This document shows positions 8,640 through 16,894 of a DNA stretch of 37,491 bases, in pieces (within the stretch, counting starts at the first letter, position 1; each line of letters starts with the position of its first letter). The stretch lies in assembly GCA_021604565.1 (NCBI GenBank), contig BQJF01000042.1:1-37491 (forward strand), written 5' to 3'. The position numbers and the translations under genes are program-made. The notes below the pieces were generated by a model. It was not told the origin of the DNA. It saw only the letters and a list, made by a program, of their open reading frames with translations, and did not search any database. This DNA is from Minwuia thermotolerans. GTDB taxonomy: Bacteria > Pseudomonadota > Alphaproteobacteria > Minwuiales > Minwuiaceae.

Positions 8640-10415
8640 GTGTCTGATCGCGTGAACCGCCTGCGGGCGGAGATGCAGGCCGCCGGAATCCACGGATTTC
8701 TGATCCCGCGCAATGACGAACATTTCGGCGAGTGGGTGCCCGCGAATGCGGAGCGGCTGGCCTGGCTGACCGGTTTCACCGGGTCCGCCGGACTTGCAAT
8801 CGTGCTGTCCGATCGCGCCGCCATGTTCGTCGATGGCCGCTATACGCTGGCCGTGCGTGATCAGGTGGATCTGGACATCTTCGATATCCGCCACGTTACC
8901 GAGGAACCGGCGAGCGACTGGCTGCGCGAAGTGTTGAAGCCCGGGCAGCGACTGGGATTCGATCCCTGGCTGCACACGGCGGCGGGCCTGACCGCAATCG
9001 GGAAGGCCGTCGAGGATGCGGGCGCTGAGCTGGTGCCGGTCGCCCGCAATCCCGTTGATCTGATCTGGCAGGACCGGCCCGCTCCGCCGATGGCACCGGT
9101 CGTGCCGCATGATCTTGAACGCGCAGGTGAAACGGCGGAGGCCAAGCGCCAGCGCATCGCCGAGATCGTGAAGCAGAAGGGCGCGGACGCCGCAGTGCTC
9201 ACCCTGCCGGAGTCGATTGCCTGGCTGCTGAACATCCGGGGCGGCGATGTGCCCCGCACCCCGCTGCCGCTGGGGTTTGCGGTGCTGCATGGGGATGCGC
9301 GCGTCGACCTGTTCATGGACCCGGAGAAGATCACCGACGCGGCGCGCACGCACATGGGCAATGCCGTTTCCATCGCGCCGAAGGCCACCTTTGCCGACGG
9401 TCTGACGGCCATGGCAGGCAAGCATGTGCTGGTGGACCGGCCCAGCGCCGTGAAGGCGGTGACGGAGCGGTTGCGCGATGTCGGCGCGGAGGTGGTGCTG
9501 GGCGAGGACCCGACCATGCTGCCCAAGGCCTGCAAGAATCCGGTGGAGGTGCAGGGCAGCCGTGACGCCCATGTCCGCGACGGGGCGGCGGTCGTGCGTT
9601 TCCTCGCCTGGCTGGACGCCCATGCCGGTGACGGGTCGGTGGACGAGATCACTGCTGCGGAGACGCTGGAGGGCTTTCGCCGCCGGAACGATCTGATCCG
9701 CGACCTGTCCTTCGACACCATTTCCGGCTCCGGCCCCAACGGGGCCATCGTGCATTACCGCGTGACGCCGGAGACCAATCGCAGGCTGCAGCCGGGGGAG
9801 CTGTTCCTGGTGGATTCCGGCGCACAGTACCTCGATGGCACCACCGACATCACCCGCACCATCGCCATCGGCGATCCCGACCCGGAGATGCGGGACCGTT
9901 TCACCCGCGTGCTGCAGGGGCATGTGGCGCTGGCCACGGCCCGGTTTCCGGCAGGCACGACCGGCAGTCAGCTTGACCCCATGGCCCGCGCCCCGCTCTG
10001 GCAGGCGGGTCTGGACTTTGACCATGGCACGGGCCATGGCGTCGGCAGCTATCTGAGTGTGCATGAGGGGCCGCACCGGATTTCCAAGGTCCACAGCGCG
10101 GTGGCCCTGCAACCGGGCATGATCGTCTCCAACGAGCCCGGCTACTACAAGGCCGGAGCCTATGGCATCCGCATAGAGAACCTGGTCACGGTGGTCGAGG
10201 TGGAGATCGACGACGGGGAGCGTCCGACGCTGGCCTTCGAGACCCTGACACTGGCCCCCATCGACCGCCGTCTGATCGTCACCGAGATGCTGACGGCGGC
10301 GGAACGGGGCTGGATCGACCGCTATCACGCCCGTGTAGCGGCGACCCTGACGCCGCTGCTGGATACGGAGACCGCGGGCTGGCTGGCGGCGGCGACGCAG
10401 CCTCTGCTCGGATGA
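8640..10415 (+). CDS. pepP: M24B-family Xaa-Pro aminopeptidase (aminopeptidase P), long form
   Basis: This metallopeptidase removes an N-terminal residue that precedes proline. At 591 residues it is the long form, with two creatinase-like N-terminal domains (about 1-300), the M24 'pita-bread' catalytic domain (about 305-530) and a C-terminal M24_C-type extension. The dinuclear metal ligands are visible as D392, D403, H466 (in HGTGHGVG), E499 (NEPGYY) and E513 (RIEN). The start codon is GTG at 8640, supported by GGAG eight bases upstream. Its stop overlaps the hemW start by 4 bp. It is cytosolic: no signal peptide is present. The gene symbol is by function; long-form members are often left unnamed. 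Confidence 0.93.
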   Translation: MSDRVNRLRAEMQAAGIHGFLIPRNDEHFGEWVPANAERLAWLTGFTGSAGLAIVLSDRAAMFVDGRYTLAVRDQVDLDIFDIRHVTEEPASDWLREVLKPGQRLGFDPWLHTAAGLTAIGKAVEDAGAELVPVARNPVDLIWQDRPAPPMAPVVPHDLERAGETAEAKRQRIAEIVKQKGADAAVLTLPESIAWLLNIRGGDVPRTPLPLGFAVLHGDARVDLFMDPEKITDAARTHMGNAVSIAPKATFADGLTAMAGKHVLVDRPSAVKAVTERLRDVGAEVVLGEDPTMLPKACKNPVEVQGSRDAHVRDGAAVVRFLAWLDAHAGDGSVDEITAAETLEGFRRRNDLIRDLSFDTISGSGPNGAIVHYRVTPETNRRLQPGELFLVDSGAQYLDGTTDITRTIAIGDPDPEMRDRFTRVLQGHVALATARFPAGTTGSQLDPMARAPLWQAGLDFDHGTGHGVGSYLSVHEGPHRISKVHSAVALQPGMIVSNEPGYYKAGAYGIRIENLVTVVEVEIDDGERPTLAFETLTLAPIDRRLIVTEMLTAAERGWIDRYHARVAATLTPLLDTETAGWLAAATQPLLG

Positions 10416-11584
10416 AACATACCGCTGCACCGGCCTTCGGGGTCTATGTCCACTGGCCGTTCTGTGTCTCCAAATGCCCCTACTGCGACTTCAACAGCCA
10501 TGTCCGTGAAACCGTCGATCAGGACCGCTGGCGCGTGGCGCTGCTGGCGGAGATCCGGGCCTGGGCGGAGCGGGTGCCGAAACAGCCTGTCGACACGATC
10601 TTCTTCGGCGGTGGCACCCCGTCGCTGATGCCGCCCGCCACGGTGGCGGCGGTACTGGCACAGATCGACGACAGCTTCGGCCTTGCGCCGGATGTCGAGA
10701 TCACGCTGGAGGCCAATCCGTCTTCCATAGAGATCGACCGGTTCCGGGATTTCCGGTCGGCAGGGGTCAACCGGGTCAGCCTGGGGGTGCAGAGCTTCGA
10801 TGACCGGGCGCTGGGGTTTCTGGGGCGCGCGCATGATGCAGGGGCCGCGCAACGCGGCATAGCCGTCGCCGCCTCCGCCTTCGACCGTTTCTCCTTCGAC
10901 CTGATCTATGCCCTGCCGGGTCAGACGGAGGCGGAATGGCGCGCCATGCTGGCCTCGGCGCTGGATCTGGCCGGGGATCACCTGTCGCTGTACCAGCTCA
11001 CCATCGAGCCCAATACCGGCTTTGCAGGGCAGGTGAAGCGCGGCGTCTTCGATCCGATGGATGACGACCGGGCGGCGGACCTGTTCGAACTGACGGCTGG
11101 GATCACGGCGGATGCCGGACTGCCCGCCTATGAAACATCGAACCACGCCCGCCCCGGCGGGGAATGCCGCCACAATCTGCTCTACTGGCAATATGGCTCC
11201 TGGATCGGTGTCGGCCCCGGCGCGCACGGGCGTCCGGTGTTGCAGGGCGGCCAGCGCCACGCCACCGCCAACCACCGCAAACCGGAGGTCTGGCTGGAAG
11301 CGGTGGAGGCAGACGGCACCGGCCTGGCCGAGGAGCGCGCCATCCCGACGGAGGAACAGGCCGAGGAAGCCCTGATGATGGGTCTGCGGCTGGCGCAAGG
11401 TATCGATGGCAACATGTTTCAGATCCGCACCGGCGGCCAGTCCCTCAACCGCCTGCTGGACCCGAACGCTGCGCGAAGGCTGACCGCGGACGGCCTGATC
11501 GAAACCCTGAACGACACCCTGCGCGTCCGCCCCCGGGGCCGCCTGCTGTTGAACAGCATCACCGGTGCCCTGCTGGGCGGGTGA
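10412..11584 (+). CDS. hemW: HemW, radical SAM haem chaperone-type protein
   Basis: This is a radical SAM protein of the HemN/HemW group. The 390-residue sequence has the cluster motif as C18, C22, C25 followed by Asp-Phe. True oxygen-independent coproporphyrinogen oxidase HemN has CxxxCxxCxC; the Phe after the third cysteine and the HNLLYW motif are typical of HemW, which carries haem to respiratory proteins rather than oxidising coproporphyrinogen. The glycine-rich FFGGGTPS and LGVQSF motifs for SAM binding are present. It overlaps pepP by 4 bp (ATGA) and ends the plus-strand run. No strong intrinsic terminator is visible after it. Confidence 0.93.
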   Translation: MKHTAAPAFGVYVHWPFCVSKCPYCDFNSHVRETVDQDRWRVALLAEIRAWAERVPKQPVDTIFFGGGTPSLMPPATVAAVLAQIDDSFGLAPDVEITLEANPSSIEIDRFRDFRSAGVNRVSLGVQSFDDRALGFLGRAHDAGAAQRGIAVAASAFDRFSFDLIYALPGQTEAEWRAMLASALDLAGDHLSLYQLTIEPNTGFAGQVKRGVFDPMDDDRAADLFELTAGITADAGLPAYETSNHARPGGECRHNLLYWQYGSWIGVGPGAHGRPVLQGGQRHATANHRKPEVWLEAVEADGTGLAEERAIPTEEQAEEALMMGLRLAQGIDGNMFQIRTGGQSLNRLLDPNAARRLTADGLIETLNDTLRVRPRGRLLLNSITGALLGG

Positions 11585-11709
11585 TGTTCCATTTCTAGGC
11601 TGCCGACCGACACCATGCCTCGTAAGACTGTACCGCCGTCATTCCCGATGTCGGGCACTGACTCATTCTACCCGCTCATCTGATCGGCCTGAGACCTTGC
11701 CTGGGCGGT

Positions 11710-12210
11710 TCATGTTTTGTTACTAAACCAATTCCATAATAAAAGCATCAAAATCGCCAATACGATAATAAGTGAATACGACATCAATACATTGAAATCC
11801 AAGAATTTTTCAATGAAAACTATCCATTTTTCACGTTGCCAATCGAAATTTTCCAATAAATTGCTACCTCGCCATTGCGATAGCCAATAGCGGGTGATTT
11901 GCAAGGGAGCAATCTGATCTGGCGCACTATTCGTGCGAAAAAATGTTTCAATCTCCCAGATCCGGGCCATATACGACCATTGAAACAATTTCCATGCGGA
12001 TTCGATCAACCAAAAGCAGATGGCATTGATTGCGGCTAAGCTCACGATCCATCTGTTGGACTGTTTCAGCGCAAGGGCAACAATTGCCACTGATATGCCT
12101 GTTCCCCATTCCTTGATGCGAAGCGCTTTCTCGTCGAAGGCTTCAATTGTATTCTGGAGGTGAAAATATTCCTCCGCCAGGAGTCGAACTGTTTCCGGGT
12201 CAGCATCCAT
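11710..12210 (-). CDS. Unrecognised three-helix membrane protein in an AT-rich island
   Basis: A 166-residue protein that I cannot place in a named family. It begins with a soluble, probably helical segment (1-33), then two hydrophobic segments close together (about 35-49 and 54-72). An amphipathic, Trp- and Tyr-rich middle part follows (75-138) and then a third strong membrane segment (about 141-160). The two adjacent N-terminal helices after a charged helix recall SLATT-like 2TM proteins, but this is only a resemblance. The ATG at 12210 is supported by GGAG about seven bases upstream. The DNA is strikingly AT-rich: 11761-11820 has 16 G/C in 60, in a window that is mostly near two-thirds G+C. 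Codon use differs from all neighbours, which suggests recent transfer. It stands alone between hemW and a convergently separate ligase operon. Confidence 0.8.
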   Translation of the reverse strand: MDADPETVRLLAEEYFHLQNTIEAFDEKALRIKEWGTGISVAIVALALKQSNRWIVSLAAINAICFWLIESAWKLFQWSYMARIWEIETFFRTNSAPDQIAPLQITRYWLSQWRGSNLLENFDWQREKWIVFIEKFLDFNVLMSYSLIIVLAILMLLLWNWFSNKT

Positions 12211-12324
12211 CGCTCACTCCATAACGGCAACACAGACATCAGGTCAGGGAATCCGCGTGCGATCACCCGAAACAAGACAGATGGATCGCTCTTCCTGCTG
12301 CTGAACCAATTCTGTATCAGGCAC

Positions 12325-13845
12325 TCACCCCTTCGCCAACATCGCCCTGAGTTCGAATTTCAGGATCTTGCCCAGCGCGTTGCGGGGCAGGGCGTCGATG
12401 GGGATGACGTCCTTGGGGTGCTTGTAGCGGGCGAGGCGGTCGTGGAACAGGCCCAGCAGGGCGGGGGCATCGAGGGTCTGCCCCTCCCGCGGTACGGCGA
12501 AGATCACCGGGACTTCGCCCCAGCGCGGGTCGGGGCGACCGACGACGGCGAACTCGGCCAGGTCGGCGTGCGCCGCCAGCACCTGCTCCAGTTCGGCGGG
12601 GTAGATGTTCTCTCCGCCCGAGATCACCACGTCCTTCGCCCGGTCCTCGATGCGGTAGAAGCCGTCGGCGTCGCGGCGGCCGATATCGCCCATGCGGAAC
12701 CAGCCGCCCTCGACGAAGGCCTCCGCCGTCGCGTCCGGGTTCTGCCAGTAGCCGGAGAAGACGCTGGGGCCACGCACCAGGATCTCCCCGGCGTCACCTT
12801 CCGTCACGTCGCGCCCGTCATTGTCCACGACCCGGACCTGCACGTGCACTGCGGGTCGCCCGCAGGAGCCGACATGCTCGAACGCATCCTGTCCGCGCAG
12901 CACGATGGCCAGCGGCGAAGTCTCGGTGGAACCGTAAATCTGGCCGACCGGAACCCTGCGCGCGTGAAATCGCTCGATCAGTGCCGTGGGCACCGTTGTC
13001 GATCCCGCCATCACCAGTCGCAGCGATGAGAGATCGGTGGTCGCCCAGTCCGGGTGATCGGTCAGCGCCTGCATCATCGCTGGCACGGCCAGCGCCAGTG
13101 TCGGGCGCAGCCGGTCAATGGCGCCGAGCGTCATCGCAGGGTCGAAGCGGGGCTGCAGAAAGACCGTCGCCCCGGCATGAAACGCGGGCGTGGTCTGGTT
13201 GTTCAGGCCTCCGACATGGAACAGCGGCAGATTGGTCAGGATCAGGTCGGTGCTGACCATGTCATGCGCGTGGGTCGCGTTGACCGCGTTCCAGAAGACA
13301 TTGCCCTGGGTCAGCACTGCGCCTTTCGGACGGCCCGTGGTGCCGGAGGTATAGACCAGCAGCACCGGTGTTTCATGGCTGGCATCCGGTTCGATGGCAG
13401 CGCCCGATGCCGCCGCCGCCAGATGATCGCTCCAGGCACTCCACTGCCCCTCCGCCGGGCCGAGGGAAACATGTTTCAGGCCGGGCGCTCTGTCGGCAAT
13501 GGCGTCGGCGTGGGGAATGAACCCGGGATCGGCGAACAGCACACTGGCACCGCTGTCGGCAAGCTGAAACCCGTGCTCCGGCGGGGCCAGCCGCCAGTTC
13601 AGGGTGACCAGACTGACACCCGTCCGGGCGCAGGCGAAGAACAGCACCAGTTGTGCCACGGAGTTCTCGCCCAGATGCGCCACGCGGTCCCCGGCGCCGA
13701 CCCCCAGCTCATGCCTCAGCGCCCGCGCCGCCCGGTCGATGGCCGCCGCGAACCCCGCATAGGTCACGGTCTCATCGTCGGTGATGATGGCGGGCTTGTC
13801 CGGCGCCTGTCCGGCCCAGCCCTCGATCCAGTGCGCCAGATCCAT
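12325..13845 (-). CDS. Class I adenylate-forming acyl-CoA ligase
   Basis: A 506-residue member of the AMP-dependent synthetase/ligase family, which activates a carboxylic acid as acyl-AMP and transfers it to CoA. The phosphate-binding loop YTSGTTGRPKG is at 165-175. The A5 motif YGSTE, the A7-A8 hinge region (GWFRMGDIG, IEDRAKDVVISGGENIYP) and the C-terminal catalytic lysine in PRNALGKILK all look intact. The substrate cannot be deduced; medium-chain or aromatic acids are both possible. The start at 13845 (MDLAHW) has an AAGGAG site seven bases upstream; the frame continues upstream into a hairpin repeat but this is non-coding. It follows the BDH2-like gene and the hairpin at 13900-13980. Confidence 0.9.
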   Translation of the reverse strand: MDLAHWIEGWAGQAPDKPAIITDDETVTYAGFAAAIDRAARALRHELGVGAGDRVAHLGENSVAQLVLFFACARTGVSLVTLNWRLAPPEHGFQLADSGASVLFADPGFIPHADAIADRAPGLKHVSLGPAEGQWSAWSDHLAAAASGAAIEPDASHETPVLLVYTSGTTGRPKGAVLTQGNVFWNAVNATHAHDMVSTDLILTNLPLFHVGGLNNQTTPAFHAGATVFLQPRFDPAMTLGAIDRLRPTLALAVPAMMQALTDHPDWATTDLSSLRLVMAGSTTVPTALIERFHARRVPVGQIYGSTETSPLAIVLRGQDAFEHVGSCGRPAVHVQVRVVDNDGRDVTEGDAGEILVRGPSVFSGYWQNPDATAEAFVEGGWFRMGDIGRRDADGFYRIEDRAKDVVISGGENIYPAELEQVLAAHADLAEFAVVGRPDPRWGEVPVIFAVPREGQTLDAPALLGLFHDRLARYKHPKDVIPIDALPRNALGKILKFELRAMLAKG

Positions 13846-13899
13846 GGGTGGCTCCTTCGTTCGTGGGCTTTGGCGTTCTGCGGTGGAGTCATTTGCGGC

Positions 13900-13980
13900 C
13901 TGTTCCATCCCTCTCCCCCTCCCGGCCACCCACGGGAGTATCCTTATCGGGTGGCCGGGAGGGGGAGAGGGATGGAACAG
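13900..13980. repeat. 81-bp perfect hairpin element, copy 1
   Basis: Arms of 32 bp (13900-13931 and 13949-13980) are perfectly complementary around a 17-base loop. The left arm is a pyrimidine tract (CTCTCCCCCTCCC inside it) and the right arm a purine tract. A near-identical element in the same orientation lies at 15875-15959. It sits 6 bp past the stop codon of the minus-strand dehydrogenase and 54 bp before the start of the ligase. No T tract follows in the minus direction, so it is not a textbook intrinsic terminator. A dispersed REP/MITE-like repeat that also caps transcripts is the most likely reading. Confidence 0.9.
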
Positions 13981-13986
13981 TCAGCC

Positions 13987-14727
13987 CTACAGGTGCATGC
14001 CGCCGTCGATCACCATGGCCTGGCCGGTGATGTACTGGCTTTCGTCGGCGGCCAGATAGGTGGCAAGTGACGCGATCTCGTCGGCGCGGGCGAGGCGGCC
14101 CATCTTCTGGCGCGAGACGAAGTCCTTGCGTGCCTGGACCGGGTCATCGAAGGCATTGATGCGGTCATCCAGCGAGGGGGTCTGCACGGTGGCCGGGCAG
14201 ATGGCGTTGCAGCGGATGCCGTCACCGATGTAGTCCGCCGCCACCGACTTGGTGAAACCGATTACCGCGCCCTTGGTGGCACCATAGGCGCAGCGGTTGA
14301 CTACCCCCATCTCCGAACTGACGACGGAAGCCATGTTGATGATGGAGCCACCGCCATTCGCCAGCATCGCGGGCACGAAGGCCTGCGTGACCACGAACAG
14401 CGAGCGGCAGTTCAGTTCGAAACTGAAGTCCCAGCCCTGCATCGTCGTGTCCAGAAGCGATCCGTGATCGACGAAACCGGCGCAGTTGAACAGCACGTCC
14501 ACCGCACCCACCTTCGCCGCCATTGCGGCCACGGCGGCCTGGTCGGTGACGTCCAGCGGGTACGTCTCGACACCGGGCAGCCCGTCGAGTTCCGCCAGTT
14601 TCTCCGCATTCAGATCCGTCGCGACGATGCTCGCGCCCTCCGCCGACCAGGCCTCCACCGTTGCCCGGCCGATACCCTGTGCCGCCGCGGTGACAAAGCA
14701 CTTCTTGCCCTGCAATCGTCCAGCCAT
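13987..14727 (-). CDS. Short-chain dehydrogenase of the BDH2/DHRS6 type
   Basis: A 246-residue classical SDR. The cofactor motif TAAAQGIG is at 13-20, with D38 after the second strand, which favours NAD(H). The N-C-A-G motif is at 81-84, and the catalytic triad is S134, Y148 and K152. The sequence around these sites ([36 protein letters not shown]) closely resembles human BDH2/DHRS6, a cytosolic 3-hydroxybutyrate dehydrogenase-like enzyme, from memory of that protein. Substrate here is unproven: a 3-hydroxy acid or a sugar-acid alcohol are candidates. It starts 44 bp after the deiminase-family gene, so the two probably share a transcript, ending at the hairpin 13900-13980. Confidence 0.9.
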   Translation of the reverse strand: MAGRLQGKKCFVTAAAQGIGRATVEAWSAEGASIVATDLNAEKLAELDGLPGVETYPLDVTDQAAVAAMAAKVGAVDVLFNCAGFVDHGSLLDTTMQGWDFSFELNCRSLFVVTQAFVPAMLANGGGSIINMASVVSSEMGVVNRCAYGATKGAVIGFTKSVAADYIGDGIRCNAICPATVQTPSLDDRINAFDDPVQARKDFVSRQKMGRLARADEIASLATYLAADESQYITGQAMVIDGGMHL

Positions 14728-14771
14728 CCCGTTTCCCCTGTTTCGTTTCTGCCTGTTGTTGCCATGGCCGC

Positions 14772-15788
14772 TCAGGTGGCCAGATGGTCTCCCACCGGCT
14801 CACCCAGAGCCATGTGATGTATCGCTCCGCCAACCACCTCGCCATCGACCGGCACGGCCTTCCGGTTCGGGAAACAGCCCGCGATCAGCTCGAACGCCGC
14901 CGCATCGCGCGGGTCGTCGAAGCGGGGGATCAGCACGGCCCCATTGGCGAGATAGAAGCCGCAATAGGTCATGGACGCAGGGCCAATGGCCTCCGGGACC
15001 GGCACTTCCTGCACCTCGATGGGCCGGTCGAAGGGATCGGTGGCCACGCGCAACCGCTGCACATTGTCCTGCATGGCGCGGAAGTCGGGATGCTCCGGAT
15101 CGGCGGGGGAGTGCAGCAGGACCTTGCCGGGTGCGATGAAGCGGCAGAACCGCCCGACATGGCCGCCGCCGCCGACCAGGCCACTGATGCCTTCGCCGAG
15201 CCAGATCACGCGCACGATGCCGAAGAAGTTCATCAGGATCTCTTCGATGTCGCGCCGTCCCACCAGCGGATTGCGGTTCGGGCTCATCAGGGTCTGCTCG
15301 CTGACCAGCGCCGTTCCCAGACCGTCAGTCTGCACCGACCCGCCCTCCAGCACAATGGGGCCACGGTAATAGGGTACCTGCATCAGGCGCACCAGTTCCT
15401 CGGCAAAGCCGTGGTCTTCCTCATGCACGATATGGCGTCCGCCCCAGCCATTGAACTTCCACGCCACGCCCTTGGTCCGGGCCTGCTCGTTCACCAGGAA
15501 TGTCGGTGCCAGGTCCCGTATCCAGCCGTGGGCGACGTCATGCGGCACCAGTTCGACCTTCGGGCCGAGGGTCAGGGCGGTTTCCTTCATGTCCGGTTCC
15601 GGCACGATCATCCGCACCGGCTCGAAGGCGGCAATGGTACGGGCGATGTGCGCGAAGGCGACGCGGCTTTCCAGCAGTCCGGCGGGCATCTCCGTCGGGT
15701 CTGTCGGCCAGGCCATCCAGGTGCGTGTGTGCTCTGCCCAGTCCGGGACCGGAAAGTAGCCTTCGAAGGAGGGGTTTTCTTCATCCAT
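14772..15788 (-). CDS. Agmatine deiminase-family (PF04371) protein lacking key catalytic residues
   Basis: A 338-residue protein with the five-bladed deiminase fold markers: W89-I-R-D92 (normally WxRDxGP; here LAP follows), FNGWGG (112-117), LEGGSVQTDGLGTALVSEQTLMSPNRNP (147-174) and a GGAIH stretch near the C terminus. In active agmatine deiminases, GH-x-D supplies catalytic His and Asp, and a Cys directly after the late His is the nucleophile. Here residues 207-212 read GGGHVG, so His is kept (H210) but Asp becomes G212, and the nucleophile position is H325 (IHHMALGEP). Two of the four expected catalytic residues are missing. The DNA supports this reading and shows no frameshift. Agmatine or arginine deimination is therefore unlikely; the real activity is unknown. 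It lies between a nucleoside-type ABC importer and a BDH2-like dehydrogenase. Confidence 0.88.
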   Translation of the reverse strand: MDEENPSFEGYFPVPDWAEHTRTWMAWPTDPTEMPAGLLESRVAFAHIARTIAAFEPVRMIVPEPDMKETALTLGPKVELVPHDVAHGWIRDLAPTFLVNEQARTKGVAWKFNGWGGRHIVHEEDHGFAEELVRLMQVPYYRGPIVLEGGSVQTDGLGTALVSEQTLMSPNRNPLVGRRDIEEILMNFFGIVRVIWLGEGISGLVGGGGHVGRFCRFIAPGKVLLHSPADPEHPDFRAMQDNVQRLRVATDPFDRPIEVQEVPVPEAIGPASMTYCGFYLANGAVLIPRFDDPRDAAAFELIAGCFPNRKAVPVDGEVVGGAIHHMALGEPVGDHLAT

Positions 15789-15874
15789 GGCCGAAGCCTA
15801 TTGCATTTTCACCGGAAGGAAAGCCGGGAGTCCGGAGTCGGTTTGTGGCCTGTTGCAGCGGGATTCGTTCGTTT

Positions 15875-15959
15875 GCCTGTTCCATCCCTCTCCCCCTCCC
15901 GGCCACCCACGGGGGTATCCTTATTGGGTGGCCGGGAGGGGGAGAGGGATGGAACAGGC
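15875..15959. repeat. 85-bp perfect hairpin element, copy 2
   Basis: Arms of 35 bp (15875-15909 and 15925-15959) pair perfectly around a 15-base loop. The inner 81 bp match copy 1 at 13900-13980 apart from about two loop bases, in the same orientation. It begins 14 bp past the stop of the second ABC permease (minus direction) and ends about 86 bp before the start of the deiminase-family gene. It therefore separates the transporter module from the deiminase-dehydrogenase module. Confidence 0.9.
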
Positions 15960-15973
15960 CGCAAGCAGACTCC

Positions 15974-16894
15974 TCAGCCCTGGGCGTGGAAGGTGCGGCC
16001 CAGGCTGCCTGGCGCGCGCAGCATGGCCCGTGTCGGACTGGCGGAGATCGCCACCAGCACCGCGATGGTCACCAGATAGGGCAGCATGGAGAGGTACTGC
16101 GACGGGATCGCGATCCCGAGACCCTGCACATGCAGTTGCAGGATTGTGACGCCACCGAACAGGTAGGCCCCCAGCAGCGCCCGGTTCGGCCGCCAGCCCG
16201 CGAAGACCACGATGGCCAGCGCGATCCAGCCGCGTCCCGCCGTCATCTCCTCCGACCACAGCGGTGTCCGCGCGATGGAGAGATAGGCCCCGCCCAGCCC
16301 GGCAAGCGCCCCGCCCCAGGCCAGCGCCAGCAGCCGGATCAGCACCACCGGATGCCCGATGGCGTGGGCGGCGTCATGGTTCTCCCCCACCGCCTTCAGG
16401 ATCAGTCCGGCGCGGGTGCGGGTCAGGAACCAGCCGGTCAGCAGCAGCAGCAGGATGGACAGGTAGAACATGGGCTCATGCCGGAACAGCAGCGGCCCGA
16501 AGAAGGGAATGTCGGCCAGCAGCGGAATCTCGATCCGGGCCAGCGCGGGTATGGAAAGCCCCGAATAGCCACTGCCCAGCAAGGCCGACAGGCCCAGCCC
16601 GAAGATGGTCAGCGCCAGGCCGGAGGCGACCTGATTCGCCAGCAGGACCTGTGTCATCAGCCCGAACAGCAGCGCCATGGCCGCACCGGCAAGCGCGGCA
16701 CCAACGATACCGGCCAGGTGCGACCCGCTCTCCGCAGTGACGATGAAGCCCGCGACCGCGCCGATCACCATCATCCCCTCGACGCCGAGGTTCAGCACCC
16801 CGGCACGTTCCACCACCAGTTCCCCCGTGGCGGCGAACAGCAGCGGCGTTGCGGCGAGCATCATGCCGAGGATGATGTTGACGGCCAGTTCCAT
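15974..16894 (-). CDS. ABC transporter permease, nucleoside/BMP type (second permease)
   Basis: A 306-residue, very hydrophobic integral membrane protein of the branched-chain/ribose-type permease family, in the smaller subtype that pairs with BmpA-like nucleoside binding proteins. Conserved stretches are the N-terminal AATPLLFAATGELVVERAG followed by LNLGVEGMM, and the cytoplasmic coupling region GENHDAAHAIGHPV. About eight to nine membrane segments can be drawn. The ATG at 16894 shares one base with the stop codon of the first permease (TGATG), so translation is coupled. The gene is the last of the three-gene transporter set. Confidence 0.9.
   Translation of the reverse strand: MELAVNIILGMMLAATPLLFAATGELVVERAGVLNLGVEGMMVIGAVAGFIVTAESGSHLAGIVGAALAGAAMALLFGLMTQVLLANQVASGLALTIFGLGLSALLGSGYSGLSIPALARIEIPLLADIPFFGPLLFRHEPMFYLSILLLLLTGWFLTRTRAGLILKAVGENHDAAHAIGHPVVLIRLLALAWGGALAGLGGAYLSIARTPLWSEEMTAGRGWIALAIVVFAGWRPNRALLGAYLFGGVTILQLHVQGLGIAIPSQYLSMLPYLVTIAVLVAISASPTRAMLRAPGSLGRTFHAQG

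Noticed and set aside
7119..10430. Open frame of 1103 codons on the minus strand
   Set aside because: It is antisense to cysK, prmA and pepP, all of which have intact catalytic motifs on the plus strand. Long antisense frames are expected in GC-rich codons, and the product has no domain.
10412..11584. Oxygen-independent coproporphyrinogen oxidase HemN
   Set aside because: The cluster motif ends in Asp-Phe rather than x-Cys, and HNxxYW is present, so HemW is the better call.
11585..12324. Phage remnant or integrase-borne island
   Set aside because: Low GC is limited to one gene; no integrase, tRNA, direct repeat or phage gene is visible at its borders.
13781..14070. Frames sharing the peptide PSPPPGHP with frames at 15787-16149
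   Set aside because: The shared peptide comes from the two hairpin elements, not from related genes.
14772..15788. Functional agmatine deiminase AguA in polyamine synthesis
   Set aside because: The catalytic Cys and one Asp are missing, and no N-carbamoylputrescine amidohydrolase (aguB) gene is near.
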